From a virus, in the IMG/VR virus record IMGVR_UViG_3300025425_000198, positions 1 through 20,876 of that record: DNA of 20,876 nt. The stretch is one strand, 5' to 3'. Numbering within the stretch: position 1 is the first letter of the stretch; every line of letters begins with the position of its first letter. Of the stretch, positions 11,345 through 16,904 are shown piece after piece. Made by a program: the position numbers and the translations under genes. The notes under the pieces were generated by a model. The model did no database searches, was not told where the DNA came from, and saw only the letters and a list, made by a program, of their open reading frames with translations.

Positions 11345-11416
11345 CGCGGAACGCAACGGTTGCATTCCAGGCTCATAACCTGTGAAGCAGAGGTTCAAGT
11401 CCTCTTTCCGCTACCA
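11345..11416 (+). tRNA. tRNA-Met (CAT) with C1 unpaired and minimal D-arm
   Basis: CGCGGAA/TTCCGCT leaves C1 opposite T72, an initiator-like open first pair; A73 and CCA follow. Anticodon arm CCAGG-CTCATAA-CCTGT; T-arm AGAGG-TTCAAGT-CCTCT. The D-arm is GCAA-CGG-TTGC with a 3-base loop. Initiator, elongator or CAT-type Ile cannot be decided. Confidence 0.78.
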
Positions 11417-11422
11417 AATATG

Positions 11423-11530
11423 CACGACAGATGAAGTAGAGAAAAGCCGTCGAGGTGCGGCAGGGATGATGCTGATATATCGTTAAAGCCCATTTGTTAT
11501 CGCCCTCTGTCTGTCGTGTGTTTTATTTTT
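11423..11530 (+). ncRNA. Candidate structured non-coding RNA in the tRNA array
   Basis: CACGACAGA (11423-11431) pairs exactly with TCTGTCGTG (11510-11518) and encloses 78 bases. These include a GCCG/CGGC hairpin (11446-11461) and an AGGG/CCCT pairing; GTGTTTTATTTTT follows, like a terminator tail. It has no tRNA arms and no credible frame. T4 also carries two stable RNAs of unknown function in its tRNA cluster. Confidence 0.5.
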
Positions 11531-11604
11531 GCAGGTAAGCTCGAGGTGAGTCGCCGGCCTTCCAAGCCGTGCTGAGTGGATTTCGATTATCCCTACCTGC
11601 TCCC
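11531..11604 (+). tRNA. tRNA-Gly (TCC)
   Basis: Acceptor GCAGGTA/TACCTGC, T73 (glycine discriminator); CCC follows rather than CCA. Anticodon arm CGGC-CTTCCAA-GCCG; T-arm GGAT-TTCGATT-ATCC with a mismatch at its base. Confidence 0.88.
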
Positions 11605-11606
11605 TT

Positions 11607-11624
11607 GAGTCGAAGTCAAGACTC
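11607..11624 (+). terminator. Small hairpin after tRNA-Gly
   Basis: GAGTC (11607-11611) and GACTC (11620-11624) around GAAGTCAA. There is no T run, so it may be a processing or weak termination site. It lies just before the late promoter of the homing endonuclease. Confidence 0.3.
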
Positions 11625-11631
11625 GAAATAT

Positions 11632-11639
11632 TATAAATA
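11632..11639 (+). promoter_or_regulatory. T4-type late promoter TATAAATA before the homing endonuclease
   Basis: The octamer lies 5 bases before the ATG at 11645. T4 seg genes are also expressed from late promoters. Confidence 0.55.
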
Positions 11640-11644
11640 GATGT

Positions 11645-12196
11645 ATGGAAATAAAATACACTGTTTATAAGATTTCAAATCAAATCAATGGCAAGTTCTA
11701 TATTGGAACACATAAGACCAAAAATTTGAACGACAATTATATGGGTTCTGGAAAATACTTAAAATACGCTCAGGACAAACATGGATTAGACAAATTCACA
11801 AAAGAAATCTTATTCGTTTATGACAACCCAGAGGAAATGTTTAACAAGGAATCTGAAATTGTTAATCTTGATTTCATTGCTGAATCTAATACCTATAACC
11901 TAAAATTAGGTGGTTCTGGTGGATGGGACTATATCAACTCTAATGAGAAATTGAGAAAACTTAAAAATCAAAAGGCAATGCGCATAGCTAATGAAAATGG
12001 GGCATCAGAAAAAGCTAATGCCCGACATTATAAGACTCAAGCTATATATAAAGAATCTCCTAAGATATGTGAATATTGTCATGATGCTATATCTTATAAA
12101 AAACGAAAGAACAAATATTGTAGTTCTAGTTGTGCCGCAACGGTGACCAATGCAACTAGAACATTGAAAAGAAACAAAGGTAGTGACACCCATTAG
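11645..12196 (+). CDS. GIY-YIG homing endonuclease (Seg-like) ending inside tRNA-Tyr
   Basis: 183 residues. The GIY-YIG core is at the N-terminus: [19 protein letters not shown], then [10 protein letters not shown] and the catalytic-region EKEIL-like FTKEILF, and ESEIV (probable metal-binding Glu). LKLGGSGGW is another family feature. The C-terminal domain has a Cys-x2-Cys ... Cys-x3-Cys zinc finger (CEYCHDAI ... YCSSSC), likely for DNA binding. Such free-standing endonucleases spread into related phage genomes by cutting at the insertion site. The last six codons (GGT AGT GAC ACC CAT TAG) are the first 18 bases of tRNA-Tyr, so the host gene supplies the stop. Confidence 0.9.
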   Translation: MEIKYTVYKISNQINGKFYIGTHKTKNLNDNYMGSGKYLKYAQDKHGLDKFTKEILFVYDNPEEMFNKESEIVNLDFIAESNTYNLKLGGSGGWDYINSNEKLRKLKNQKAMRIANENGASEKANARHYKTQAIYKESPKICEYCHDAISYKKRKNKYCSSSCAATVTNATRTLKRNKGSDTH

Positions 12197-12264
12197 GAAG
12201 GGTACGCGGCTGTAACCCGCAGGTATGCTAGTCATTGAGGGTTCGAATCCTTCCACTACCACCA
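12179..12264 (+). tRNA. tRNA-Tyr (GTA), class II
   Basis: Acceptor GGTAGTG/CACTACC, A73, CCA. Anticodon arm GCGG-CTGTAAC-CCGC; a long variable region of about 16 bases, as expected for tyrosine; T-arm GAGGG-TTCGAAT-CCTTC. Its 5' end overlaps the endonuclease gene. Confidence 0.9.
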
Positions 12265-12362
12265 AATTCTTAGAGATCCGGTTCGAGTCCGGCATGTGGT
12301 GTAATATGGAACACGCGATAGAATAAAGGTTCGGCTACCTTCTTAAAAGGTCCACCAAATTT
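12265..12362 (+). other. tRNA remnants between tRNA-Tyr and tRNA-Ala
   Basis: A free T-arm CCGG-TTCGAGT-CCGG (12278-12292) with the following CATGTGG looks like an orphan tRNA 3' half; no complementary CCACATG was found nearby. A second remnant has AAGG-TTCGGCTA-CCTT and ends GGTCCACCA (12350-12358) without a matching 5' half. No gene is seen. Confidence 0.4.
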
Positions 12363-12434
12363 GGGGAATCTGTATGGGATAGACTTGACATTTGCAATGT
12401 CGATGGATCGGATCGTTACCGATATTCTCCACCA
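12363..12434 (+). tRNA. tRNA-Ala (TGC) with non-canonical T-loop
   Basis: Acceptor GGGGAAT/ATTCTCC contains the G3-T70 wobble, the alanine identity element; A73, CCA. Anticodon arm TGACA-TTTGCAA-TGTCG. T-arm ATCGG-ATCGTTA-CCGAT. The D-stem is weak (two pairs). Confidence 0.85.
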
Positions 12435-12441
12435 ATTTTAC

Positions 12442-12517
12442 GGCAGATGACCCAGCTGATGACGGGTGCGAATTGCAAATTCGTTATTGAAGAGTTTGAT
12501 TCTCTTATTTGCCTCCA
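12442..12517 (+). tRNA. tRNA-Cys (GCA)
   Basis: Acceptor GGCAGAT/ATTTGCC, T73 (cysteine discriminator), CCA. D-arm CCC/GGG; anticodon arm GCGAA-TTGCAAA-TTCGT. The T-loop TTTGATT has T56 instead of C56, and the D-loop has GA where GG is usual. Confidence 0.9.
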
Positions 12518-12522
12518 ATATT

Positions 12523-12593
12523 GGCTCGGCCGCTGGGCGGTGACGACACTCCAAACGTTGTCTTGTAAGGTTCAATTCCTTATCGGGTCGCCA
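12523..12593 (+). tRNA. tRNA-Trp (CCA) with minimal D-arm
   Basis: Acceptor GGCTCGG/TCGGGTC (several wobbles), G73 (tryptophan discriminator), CCA. The D-arm CCGC-TGG-GCGG directly abuts the acceptor. Anticodon loop CTCCAAA on CGACA/CGTTG (one mismatch); T-arm TAAGG-TTCAATT-CCTTA. Confidence 0.82.
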
Positions 12594-12598
12594 TTTTC

Positions 12599-12688
12599 GG
12601 AAGATGATCTAGTCTGGTGACTAGGATTGTTTGCTAAACAAATCGCACCAGAAATGTGTGTCTGATTCAATTTCAGCGTCTTCCTCCA
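12599..12688 (+). tRNA. tRNA-Ser (GCT), class II
   Basis: Acceptor GGAAGAT/GTCTTCC, T73, CCA. Anticodon loop TTGCTAA on TTGT/ACAA; a proper variable arm CGCAC/GTGTG; T-arm CTGA-TTCAATT-TCAG. Confidence 0.88.
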
Positions 12689-12695
12689 CTTTTAT

Positions 12696-12766
12696 GGTGG
12701 GCGGTCAGGGACCAATCAGAGTTCATATCTCAGATCAGTTAGGTTCGATACCTAGGCTCACCACCA
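12696..12766 (+). tRNA. tRNA-Met/Ile-type (CAT) with minimal D-arm
   Basis: Acceptor GGTGGGC/GCTCACC, A73, CCA. D-arm GGTC-AGG-GACC follows without linker bases. Anticodon loop TTCATAT on CAGAG/CTCAG (one mismatch); T-arm TTAGG-TTCGATA-CCTAG. Confidence 0.8.
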
Positions 12767-12770
12767 TCAA

Positions 12771-12852
12771 TGCCAGCGCATGGTTTGCTAGGATATTATT
12801 GTCAAGGCGTCACTTTGATATCCAATACGAGGTTCAATCCCTCGGCTGGTAC
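12771..12852 (+). pseudogene. tRNA-like element with an enlarged anticodon arm
   Basis: TGCCAGC (12771-12777) pairs with GCTGGTA (12845-12851); T-arm CGAGG-TTCAATC-CCTCG is perfect. In place of a 7-base anticodon loop, GGATAT/ATATCC encloses 21 bases, so no anticodon can be called. There is no CCA, and its 3' strand is shared with the next tRNA. Confidence 0.45.
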
Positions 12853-12920
12853 AGCTTAACTGGGAAAGCAACAAACTCATAATTTGGAGAGAGAGGGATC
12901 GTGACCCTCTCGGCCCACCA
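12843..12920 (+). tRNA. tRNA-Met (CAT) with non-canonical T-loop
   Basis: Positions 2-7 of CGGCTGG pair with TCGGCCC, leaving C1-C72 open as in initiators; A73, CCA. D-arm GCTT/AAGC; anticodon arm CAAA-CTCATAA-TTTG; T-arm GAGGG-ATCGTGA-CCCTC. Its 5' end overlaps the preceding tRNA-like element by 10 bases. Confidence 0.75.
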
Positions 12921-12925
12921 ATTAA

Positions 12926-12999
12926 AGTCGATTAGCTGAGGGGATTAGCACAGGTTTTACATGCCTGAGACGTTGGTTCAATTCCAACATTGACTACCA
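12926..12999 (+). tRNA. tRNA-Val (TAC)
   Basis: Acceptor AGTCGAT/ATTGACT, A73, CCA. D-arm GCT/AGC; anticodon arm CAGGT-TTTACAT-GCCTG; T-arm GTTGG-TTCAATT-CCAAC. Confidence 0.92.
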
Positions 13000-13004
13000 A
13001 AAAT

Positions 13005-13091
13005 GGAAGGTACCGTGCTGGGCACAAATTGGGTTTGAACCCCAAGGGATCGTTTATAGCGTTCGGGGATCGTTACCTCTACCTTCTTCCA
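13005..13091 (+). tRNA. tRNA-Ser (TGA), first copy, non-canonical T-loop
   Basis: Acceptor GGAAGGT/ACCTTCT, T73, CCA. Anticodon arm TTGGG-TTTGAAC-CCCAA; a long variable region (about 18 bases) fits serine. The T-loop ATCGTTA sits on GGGG/CCTC. Confidence 0.83.
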
Positions 13092-13241
13092 AATTACATC
13101 TACTGAATATAGTAGAAAATCTTGTTATAACACACTGTTTAGCATAATAATTTCTGTGATTAGTGCACTATGACACAGCAATAATGCAATGGGTCCTTAA
13201 CCCAGTTAATCAGGCACGATCCTGAGACAGTTTTAAATTAT
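13092..13241 (+). other. Region with tRNA-like remnant and hairpins
   Basis: CTGTG/CACAG (13154-13178) encloses the palindrome TAGTGCACTA. Next come TGGGT-CCTTA-ACCCA and TCAGG-CACGAT-CCTGA (13210-13225), like anticodon and T-arms with wrong loop sizes, then ACAG, which can pair with CTGT at 13154. It may be a decayed tRNA or a structured RNA. No gene is seen. Confidence 0.35.
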
Positions 13242-13331
13242 GGATTGATCCGCTGGGTAGGCCGGCAAACGGTGTTGAATACCGTGGTGACGTTAGTAGC
13301 GTTAGGGGTTCGACTCCTCATCTTTCCGCCA
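13242..13331 (+). tRNA. tRNA-Ser (TGA), second copy
   Basis: Anticodon arm ACGGT-GTTGAAT-ACCGT; long variable region with ACG/CGT; T-loop TTCGACT; G73 and CCA. The acceptor GGATTGA/TCTTTCC has two T-T mismatches and the T-stem one, so it may be weakly functional. Confidence 0.7.
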
Positions 13332-13347
13332 ATTTATAGGAAACGAA

Positions 13348-13512
13348 ATGTCTAATAGAAGCGGTAAACATAGAAAGTTCCGAGACAAATTGAAGGCAGG
13401 TAAAATATGCCCTCATTGCTTGTCCGGTAATCTAACCAATTGTGACCAGAAAAACAAAGAAGACCATAGGCATCACGTCCACTGCAATAAATGCAAATTC
13501 GAAAATTATTAA
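13348..13512 (+). CDS. Small zinc-ribbon-like protein inside the tRNA array
   Basis: 54 residues, ATG preceded by AGGAAACGAA. The N-terminal 20 residues are very basic (MSNRSGKHRKFRDKLKAGK); then C-P-H-C and, about 25 residues on, C-N-K-C with several His between (DHRHHVHCNKCKFENY). Two Cys-x2-Cys knuckles suit a single zinc ribbon that binds nucleic acid or protein. Flanked by tRNA-Ser and tRNA-Arg. Function unknown. Confidence 0.72.
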   Translation: MSNRSGKHRKFRDKLKAGKICPHCLSGNLTNCDQKNKEDHRHHVHCNKCKFENY

Positions 13513-13517
13513 ATTAT

Positions 13518-13590
13518 GCTCTCGGCAACTGGATGCAACTCGGCCTACGAAGCTGGGAATTTATAGGTTCGAGTCCTATCGGGAGCGCCA
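13518..13590 (+). tRNA. tRNA-Arg (ACG)
   Basis: Acceptor GCTCTCG/CGGGAGC, G73, CCA. A reduced D-arm GCA/TGC directly follows the acceptor. Anticodon arm TCGGC-CTACGAA-GCTGG; T-arm ATAGG-TTCGAGT-CCTAT. Confidence 0.85.
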
Positions 13591-13609
13591 AATTGTATAT
13601 TCTAATTAT

Positions 13610-13684
13610 AGGCGTGTAGTGTAGTAGGAAACACGGCAGATTTTGAATCTGCTATCCTAGGTTCGAACCCTAGCATGCCCACCA
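13610..13684 (+). tRNA. tRNA-Gln (TTG)
   Basis: AGGCGTG/CATGCCC leaves A1-C72 unpaired, in keeping with the weak first pair favoured by glutaminyl-tRNA synthetase; A73, CCA. D-arm GTGT/ACAC; anticodon arm GCAGA-TTTTGAA-TCTGC; T-arm CTAGG-TTCGAAC-CCTAG. Confidence 0.9.
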
Positions 13685-13704
13685 ATTCCCCCATATAACT
13701 ATCA

Positions 13705-13732
13705 GTTATATCGATATAACAACTAAGTTGTT
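13705..13732. promoter_or_regulatory. Double palindrome upstream of and overlapping a -35
   Basis: GTTATATCGATATAAC (13705-13720) is a perfect 16-base palindrome. AACAAC-TAA-GTTGTT (13718-13732) is a second one, whose last two bases are the first two of TTGACA. Candidate operators. Confidence 0.65.
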
Positions 13733-13759
13733 GACACAACCCCCACCTTATGATATAAT
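13731..13759 (+). promoter_or_regulatory. Sigma70-type promoter for the RtcB unit
   Basis: TTGACA (13731-13736), 17 bases, TATAAT (13754-13759). Leader TTGAAATTGAGAAAC precedes the gene at 13792. Confidence 0.9.
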
Positions 13760-13791
13760 ACACGTATTGAAATTGAGAAACAAATTAAATT

Positions 13792-14310
13792 ATGAATATA
13801 TTTTATCTTAGCAATGATTACGAGATTGCTGCAGCAATGCATTGTGACAAACATTGTGTTAAAATGATTCTTGAATATGCACAGATGTTATCAACTGCCC
13901 ATCGTATACTCGACGAAGGTACAGAATTATCAACTGATCTATATAAAATCGCTCATAAAAACCACCCATCAACTATATGGGTGCGAGAAAACAAGCAACA
14001 ATATATGTACATGTATAACTTGTTTCAATCCCTTTCGGAGCAATACACGGCACGTTACGGCAAGGTACATTTGTCTTGGAGAAAATTAGGTACCTTGCTT
14101 GGAAAATTACCGAAAGGTATTCCAGATGCAGGTTGGCGCGAACCGCCACAGTGTATGCCAGATTACTGCAAAGGTACTTCTGCTGTCGATGCATACCGTA
14201 AGTATTATGTCGAAGAAAAAAGTTACTTCGCTGCATGGAAATTTAATACAGTGCCTGTTTGGTATACGGCAGGTCTCAACAAAAATAATATAGGAAAGGA
14301 GTTACAATAA
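13792..14310 (+). CDS. Conserved phage protein of unknown function upstream of rtcB
   Basis: 172 residues starting MNIFYLSNDYEIAAAMHCDKH. The block CDKHCVKMILEYAQMLSTAHR, and then HPSTIWVRENKQQYMYMY, are typical of a family common in T4-like and other large phages ('CDKHVVKMI.E..QLLSTAHR'). Conserved Cys/His/Asp residues hint at a metal or catalytic site, but no function is known to me. It ends PVWYTAGLNKNN. Its TAA shares a base with the ATG of rtcB (TAATG), indicating translational coupling and a likely shared role or control with RNA repair. Confidence 0.8.
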   Translation: MNIFYLSNDYEIAAAMHCDKHCVKMILEYAQMLSTAHRILDEGTELSTDLYKIAHKNHPSTIWVRENKQQYMYMYNLFQSLSEQYTARYGKVHLSWRKLGTLLGKLPKGIPDAGWREPPQCMPDYCKGTSAVDAYRKYYVEEKSYFAAWKFNTVPVWYTAGLNKNNIGKELQ

Positions 14311-15497
14311 TGAAAGTTTTAACTGGCCGCGGCCATGTAGTAAAGGCTTGGTGTGATGGTGTTGATTTTGCGGAAAACACAAAAGAACAATTAATGAACC
14401 TTGCTGATATGCCATTCATACACAAATGGATTGCGTCTATGCCTGATGCCCACTTAGGTAAAGGTTGCGCTATAGGAACAGTTCTGGCCACCAAAAAAGC
14501 GATTATCCCGTCTGCAGTTGGCGTTGACCTTGGCTGCGGCATGCAAGCCGTTAAAACGTCTTTAACTGCGTCTGACTTGCCTTTTAACCTAAAATCGATG
14601 AGATTAGACATTGAAGCGGTGATTCCTGTAGGACAAGGGAAACATAACGTCCAGAAATTACCCAAGGAAGTTATCGATACTTGGAATAAACATTTAAGTT
14701 CAGGCTTTGATAATTTGCGTGAATTTGCCCCTGTCGAGAAGACAAACAATATTGCTCATCTAGGCACCTTGGGTGGTGGAAATCATTTCATCGAAGTGTG
14801 TATCGAGAAAGCAGACAATTCGGTGTGGGTAATGCTACATTCAGGTAGTCGTGGTGTGGGTAATGCTATTGGCAGATACTTTATTGAGAAAGCAAAGTTG
14901 GAAATGGAGAAGTATTTTATTTCTTTGCCAGACGAGGACTTGGCATATTTACCAGAAAACTCGACCTACTTCGATCAATATATCGAAGCCGTTGACTGGG
15001 CACAAGAATTCGCGAAGATGAATCGTGCTTTGATGATGAAAAATGTTTTAGAAGTGCTTGAAAAACATACACAACCTTTTACGGTAGATGAGTTGACTGT
15101 TGACTGTCATCATAACTATGTACAGAAAGAAAACCATTACAACGAAAATGTGTGGGTTACTCGAAAGGGTGCGGTTTCTGCTAAGAAAGGGCAATATGGT
15201 ATCATTCCAAGTAGCATGGGACAGAGATCATTCATAGTTAAAGGCTTGGGAAACAAGGAATCTTTCCACAGTTGTAGTCATGGCGCCGGTCGGGTTATGT
15301 CCAGAACCCAAGCGAAGAAATTAGTAACTATGCAGCAACACGAAGAAGCAGTTCGTGGTGTGGAGTGTAGAATAGACGAAGGTATTATAGACGAGACTCC
15401 AAGTGCGTATAAACCTATCGATGATGTAATGGCAGCTCAGGCCGATTTGGTAGAGATTGTACATGAAATTAAACAAGTGCTTTGTGTAAAGGGTTAA
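14310..15497 (+). CDS. rtcB: RtcB-type 3'-phosphate/5'-OH RNA ligase
   Basis: 395 residues, close to the roughly 400 of bacterial RtcB. Diagnostic motifs: MPDAHLGKGCAIGTV; VDLGCGM with metal ligand Cys76; HLGTLGGGNHFIEV; HSGSRGVGN; DCHHNYVQKENHY; and SCSHGAGRVMSR with His324, the residue that carries GMP. The enzyme joins 2',3'-cyclic phosphate (or 3'-phosphate) and 5'-OH RNA ends using GTP and Mn2+; it is the tRNA-splicing ligase of archaea and animals and an RNA-repair enzyme in bacteria. It lies about 600 bases after a large tRNA array, so tRNA repair or splicing is the natural inference. No archease gene is seen nearby. An AGGAG ribosome site sits in the end of the preceding gene. Confidence 0.96.
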   Translation: MKVLTGRGHVVKAWCDGVDFAENTKEQLMNLADMPFIHKWIASMPDAHLGKGCAIGTVLATKKAIIPSAVGVDLGCGMQAVKTSLTASDLPFNLKSMRLDIEAVIPVGQGKHNVQKLPKEVIDTWNKHLSSGFDNLREFAPVEKTNNIAHLGTLGGGNHFIEVCIEKADNSVWVMLHSGSRGVGNAIGRYFIEKAKLEMEKYFISLPDEDLAYLPENSTYFDQYIEAVDWAQEFAKMNRALMMKNVLEVLEKHTQPFTVDELTVDCHHNYVQKENHYNENVWVTRKGAVSAKKGQYGIIPSSMGQRSFIVKGLGNKESFHSCSHGAGRVMSRTQAKKLVTMQQHEEAVRGVECRIDEGIIDETPSAYKPIDDVMAAQADLVEIVHEIKQVLCVKG

Positions 15498-15501
15498 TAC
15501 T

Positions 15502-15690
15502 ATGGGAACGTATGAAATAACATTCAGAACCCGTAAATTAGACGGAACGGGTCGACAATACGGAACCAGAGCAAGTGGGGATGCATCCATCGAGGATATG
15601 TTGGATTTAGCAGAAGACTTGTGTGGAGAAGATTACGAGGACATTTGTTCTATCGTAATAACAGATATTATATTAGACGTTTTCAATTAA
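15502..15690 (+). CDS. Small acidic hypothetical protein
   Basis: 62 residues, starting 4 bases after the rtcB stop. MGTYEITFRTRKLDGTGRQYG is beta-like and the acidic second half, ASIEDMLDLAEDLCGEDYED, looks helical, ending IVITDIILDVFN. A small alpha/beta fold is likely. No family recognised. It may be co-transcribed with rtcB. Confidence 0.65.
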   Translation: MGTYEITFRTRKLDGTGRQYGTRASGDASIEDMLDLAEDLCGEDYEDICSIVITDIILDVFN

Positions 15691-15704
15691 AAGAGACAAA
15701 TTAG

Positions 15705-15974
15705 ATGATTAAAATTTTTAAATATGAGTTAACAAATCGCAAAACTGAATTAAAATTGCCCATCGGTGCTGAGATATTGACAGCTTCTATAGAAAATGAT
15801 CGTTTTGTGTTATGGGCCAAGATCGATACCAGTGCATATACAGAGATAAGACATTTTGATGTGATATTTACAGGAGAGGAAATACCCTACATTATGGGTG
15901 TTGAACACAAATACATGACCACAGCATATATCGATAGCGGCCTAGTACTTCATTTATTTGAAGTTATTGGTTGA
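15705..15974 (+). CDS. DUF7352-like small phage protein
   Basis: 89 residues. The pattern MIKIFKYELTNRKTELKLPIG, AEILTASIENDRFVLWAKID and GLVLHLFEVIG matches a beta-rich phage family I recall as DUF7352 ('KY.L.......LP.GAEIL....Q.....LWA.VD', ending 'G...HLFE'). Function unknown. An AAGAGACAAATTAG ribosome site precedes the ATG. Its stop codon lies inside the -35 hexamer of the next promoter. Confidence 0.78.
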   Translation: MIKIFKYELTNRKTELKLPIGAEILTASIENDRFVLWAKIDTSAYTEIRHFDVIFTGEEIPYIMGVEHKYMTTAYIDSGLVLHLFEVIG

Positions 15975-15999
15975 CATTACACAAAGATTATGATACAAT
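15971..15999 (+). promoter_or_regulatory. Sigma70-type promoter overlapping a stop codon
   Basis: TTGACA (15971-15976), 17 bases, TACAAT (15994-15999), one base off consensus. Leader ATATAAGAAATTAAGG follows. Confidence 0.8.
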
Positions 16000-16030
16000 A
16001 GTTATATAAGAAATTAAGGTTGACTATATT

Positions 16031-16378
16031 ATGGCATCAATTACGGTATTAGAAGAAATCACTGATTGGGAATACCCAGGCGGTATGTATCATGTCAATG
16101 ATAGCGGTGCTCTTGTAGGGTACCAGCCGCCAAATGGTGAATATAAAGAGTTCATCAATCCGATGAAGAGATTCAGCAAGTCCCGCCGTAAGTTCAGAAC
16201 TTTGTGTAGTCGAAATGATGCTTCTGCCCCTGCTGTACCAGAAGGTATCACTTGGGTTGTCCAAGGCAGCAAAGGCACTAATTATGTTGTGTCTGATGTT
16301 GAAGGAAAATTATCATGCACTTGCCCTGGATTTAAATTTCGGCGCAAATGCAAACATATAGAGAAAAATAATGGATGA
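16031..16378 (+). CDS. SWIM zinc-finger protein
   Basis: 115 residues. The C-terminal end has a SWIM finger, LSCTCPGFKFRRKCKHIEK (C-x-C-x-n-C-x-H), which binds zinc and mediates DNA, RNA or protein contact. The middle, KRFSKSRRKFRTL, is strongly basic; the N-terminal part WEYPGGMYHVNDSGALVGYQ is a separate small fold. Similar short SWIM proteins occur in many T4-like phages, role unknown. The start ATG has TAAGGTTGACTATATT upstream. It overlaps the next small gene by 8 bases. Confidence 0.82.
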   Translation: MASITVLEEITDWEYPGGMYHVNDSGALVGYQPPNGEYKEFINPMKRFSKSRRKFRTLCSRNDASAPAVPEGITWVVQGSKGTNYVVSDVEGKLSCTCPGFKFRRKCKHIEKNNG

Positions 16379-16472
16379 TGAACTAATAGAAATATCCTAT
16401 GTGATGAAAATTCACTCTGGTGCGACATCCAACAACGTTTTGTGGCGAGACAAAAAGAACCGTGGATTCTGA
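16371..16472 (+). CDS. 33-residue hypothetical protein
   Basis: ATG overlaps the end of the SWIM gene. Product MDDELIEISYVMKIHSGATS, NNVLWRDKKNRGF. Ordinary composition and an overlap-coupled start support translation, but it is too short to classify. The following 66 bases (16473-16538) are non-coding and lead to the ATG at 16539. Confidence 0.45.
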   Translation: MDDELIEISYVMKIHSGATSNNVLWRDKKNRGF

Positions 16473-16538
16473 GTTACCTAGTCGAGGTGCAGACCCAATT
16501 TTTAAAAGTTTTTATTAAATCAAGTTTGGTATTTTATT

Positions 16539-16802
16539 ATGAATGAAGATTATTACGCAGGAAAAGGATGTAAATGCTTTGCATATAGTAGCAGTGAGTG
16601 TTGTTGCAACGTTGATTGGACAGATCCTGAAATTTACATTCTACGGGCAAAGGTTGCAGAGCTTGAAGAATGGAAATATGTGGTTGACGAGGCGTTAGTT
16701 ATATCTCATCTAGGTACGGCTGATTCGTGCGGTACACCAAAAGAAGCGTTAAACAAATTGCTTGTGTGGTCTGAGGGTGTCGGCGCGCATTTTGCGATAT
16801 AA
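16539..16802 (+). CDS. Small Cys-rich phage protein
   Basis: 87 residues. The N-terminal third is Cys-rich (GKGCKCFAYSSSECCCNVDW), possibly a metal site. It is followed by a short coiled segment ILRAKVAELEEWKYVVDEAL and a Gly-rich end GTADSCGTPKEALNKLL. The second half recalls short phage proteins with '...ALV..HIGTAD..E.PK.AL..L', but I give no function. Confidence 0.62.
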   Translation: MNEDYYAGKGCKCFAYSSSECCCNVDWTDPEIYILRAKVAELEEWKYVVDEALVISHLGTADSCGTPKEALNKLLVWSEGVGAHFAI

Positions 16803-16844
16803 TTAAAAATTATAACAATATAACTACAAGTTCTAAATATGTTG

Positions 16845-16873
16845 TTGACATTACATCATAGTTGTGGTATAAT
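16845..16873 (+). promoter_or_regulatory. Sigma70-type promoter
   Basis: TTGACA (16845-16850), 17 bases, TATAAT (16868-16873). The bases from TTGACATTACA to GTATAATACA are nearly identical to those at 5604, indicating a duplicated cassette. Confidence 0.92.
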
Positions 16874-16904
16874 ACATCTATAAATTAATTGAAGAGACTA
16901 AATT

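Noticed and set aside
12631-12882. Open frame of 83 codons
   Set aside because: It overlaps tRNA-Ser, two CAT tRNAs and a tRNA-like element.
13131-13136. TTATAACAC near 13125 as a further promoter -10
   Set aside because: No -35 at a suitable distance.
13442-13624. Open frame overlapping the zinc-ribbon gene and tRNA-Arg
   Set aside because: It is out of frame with the better-supported small zinc protein and covers a tRNA.
14276-14749. Minus-strand frame opposite rtcB
   Set aside because: Shadow of rtcB; no promoter or ribosome site on the minus strand.
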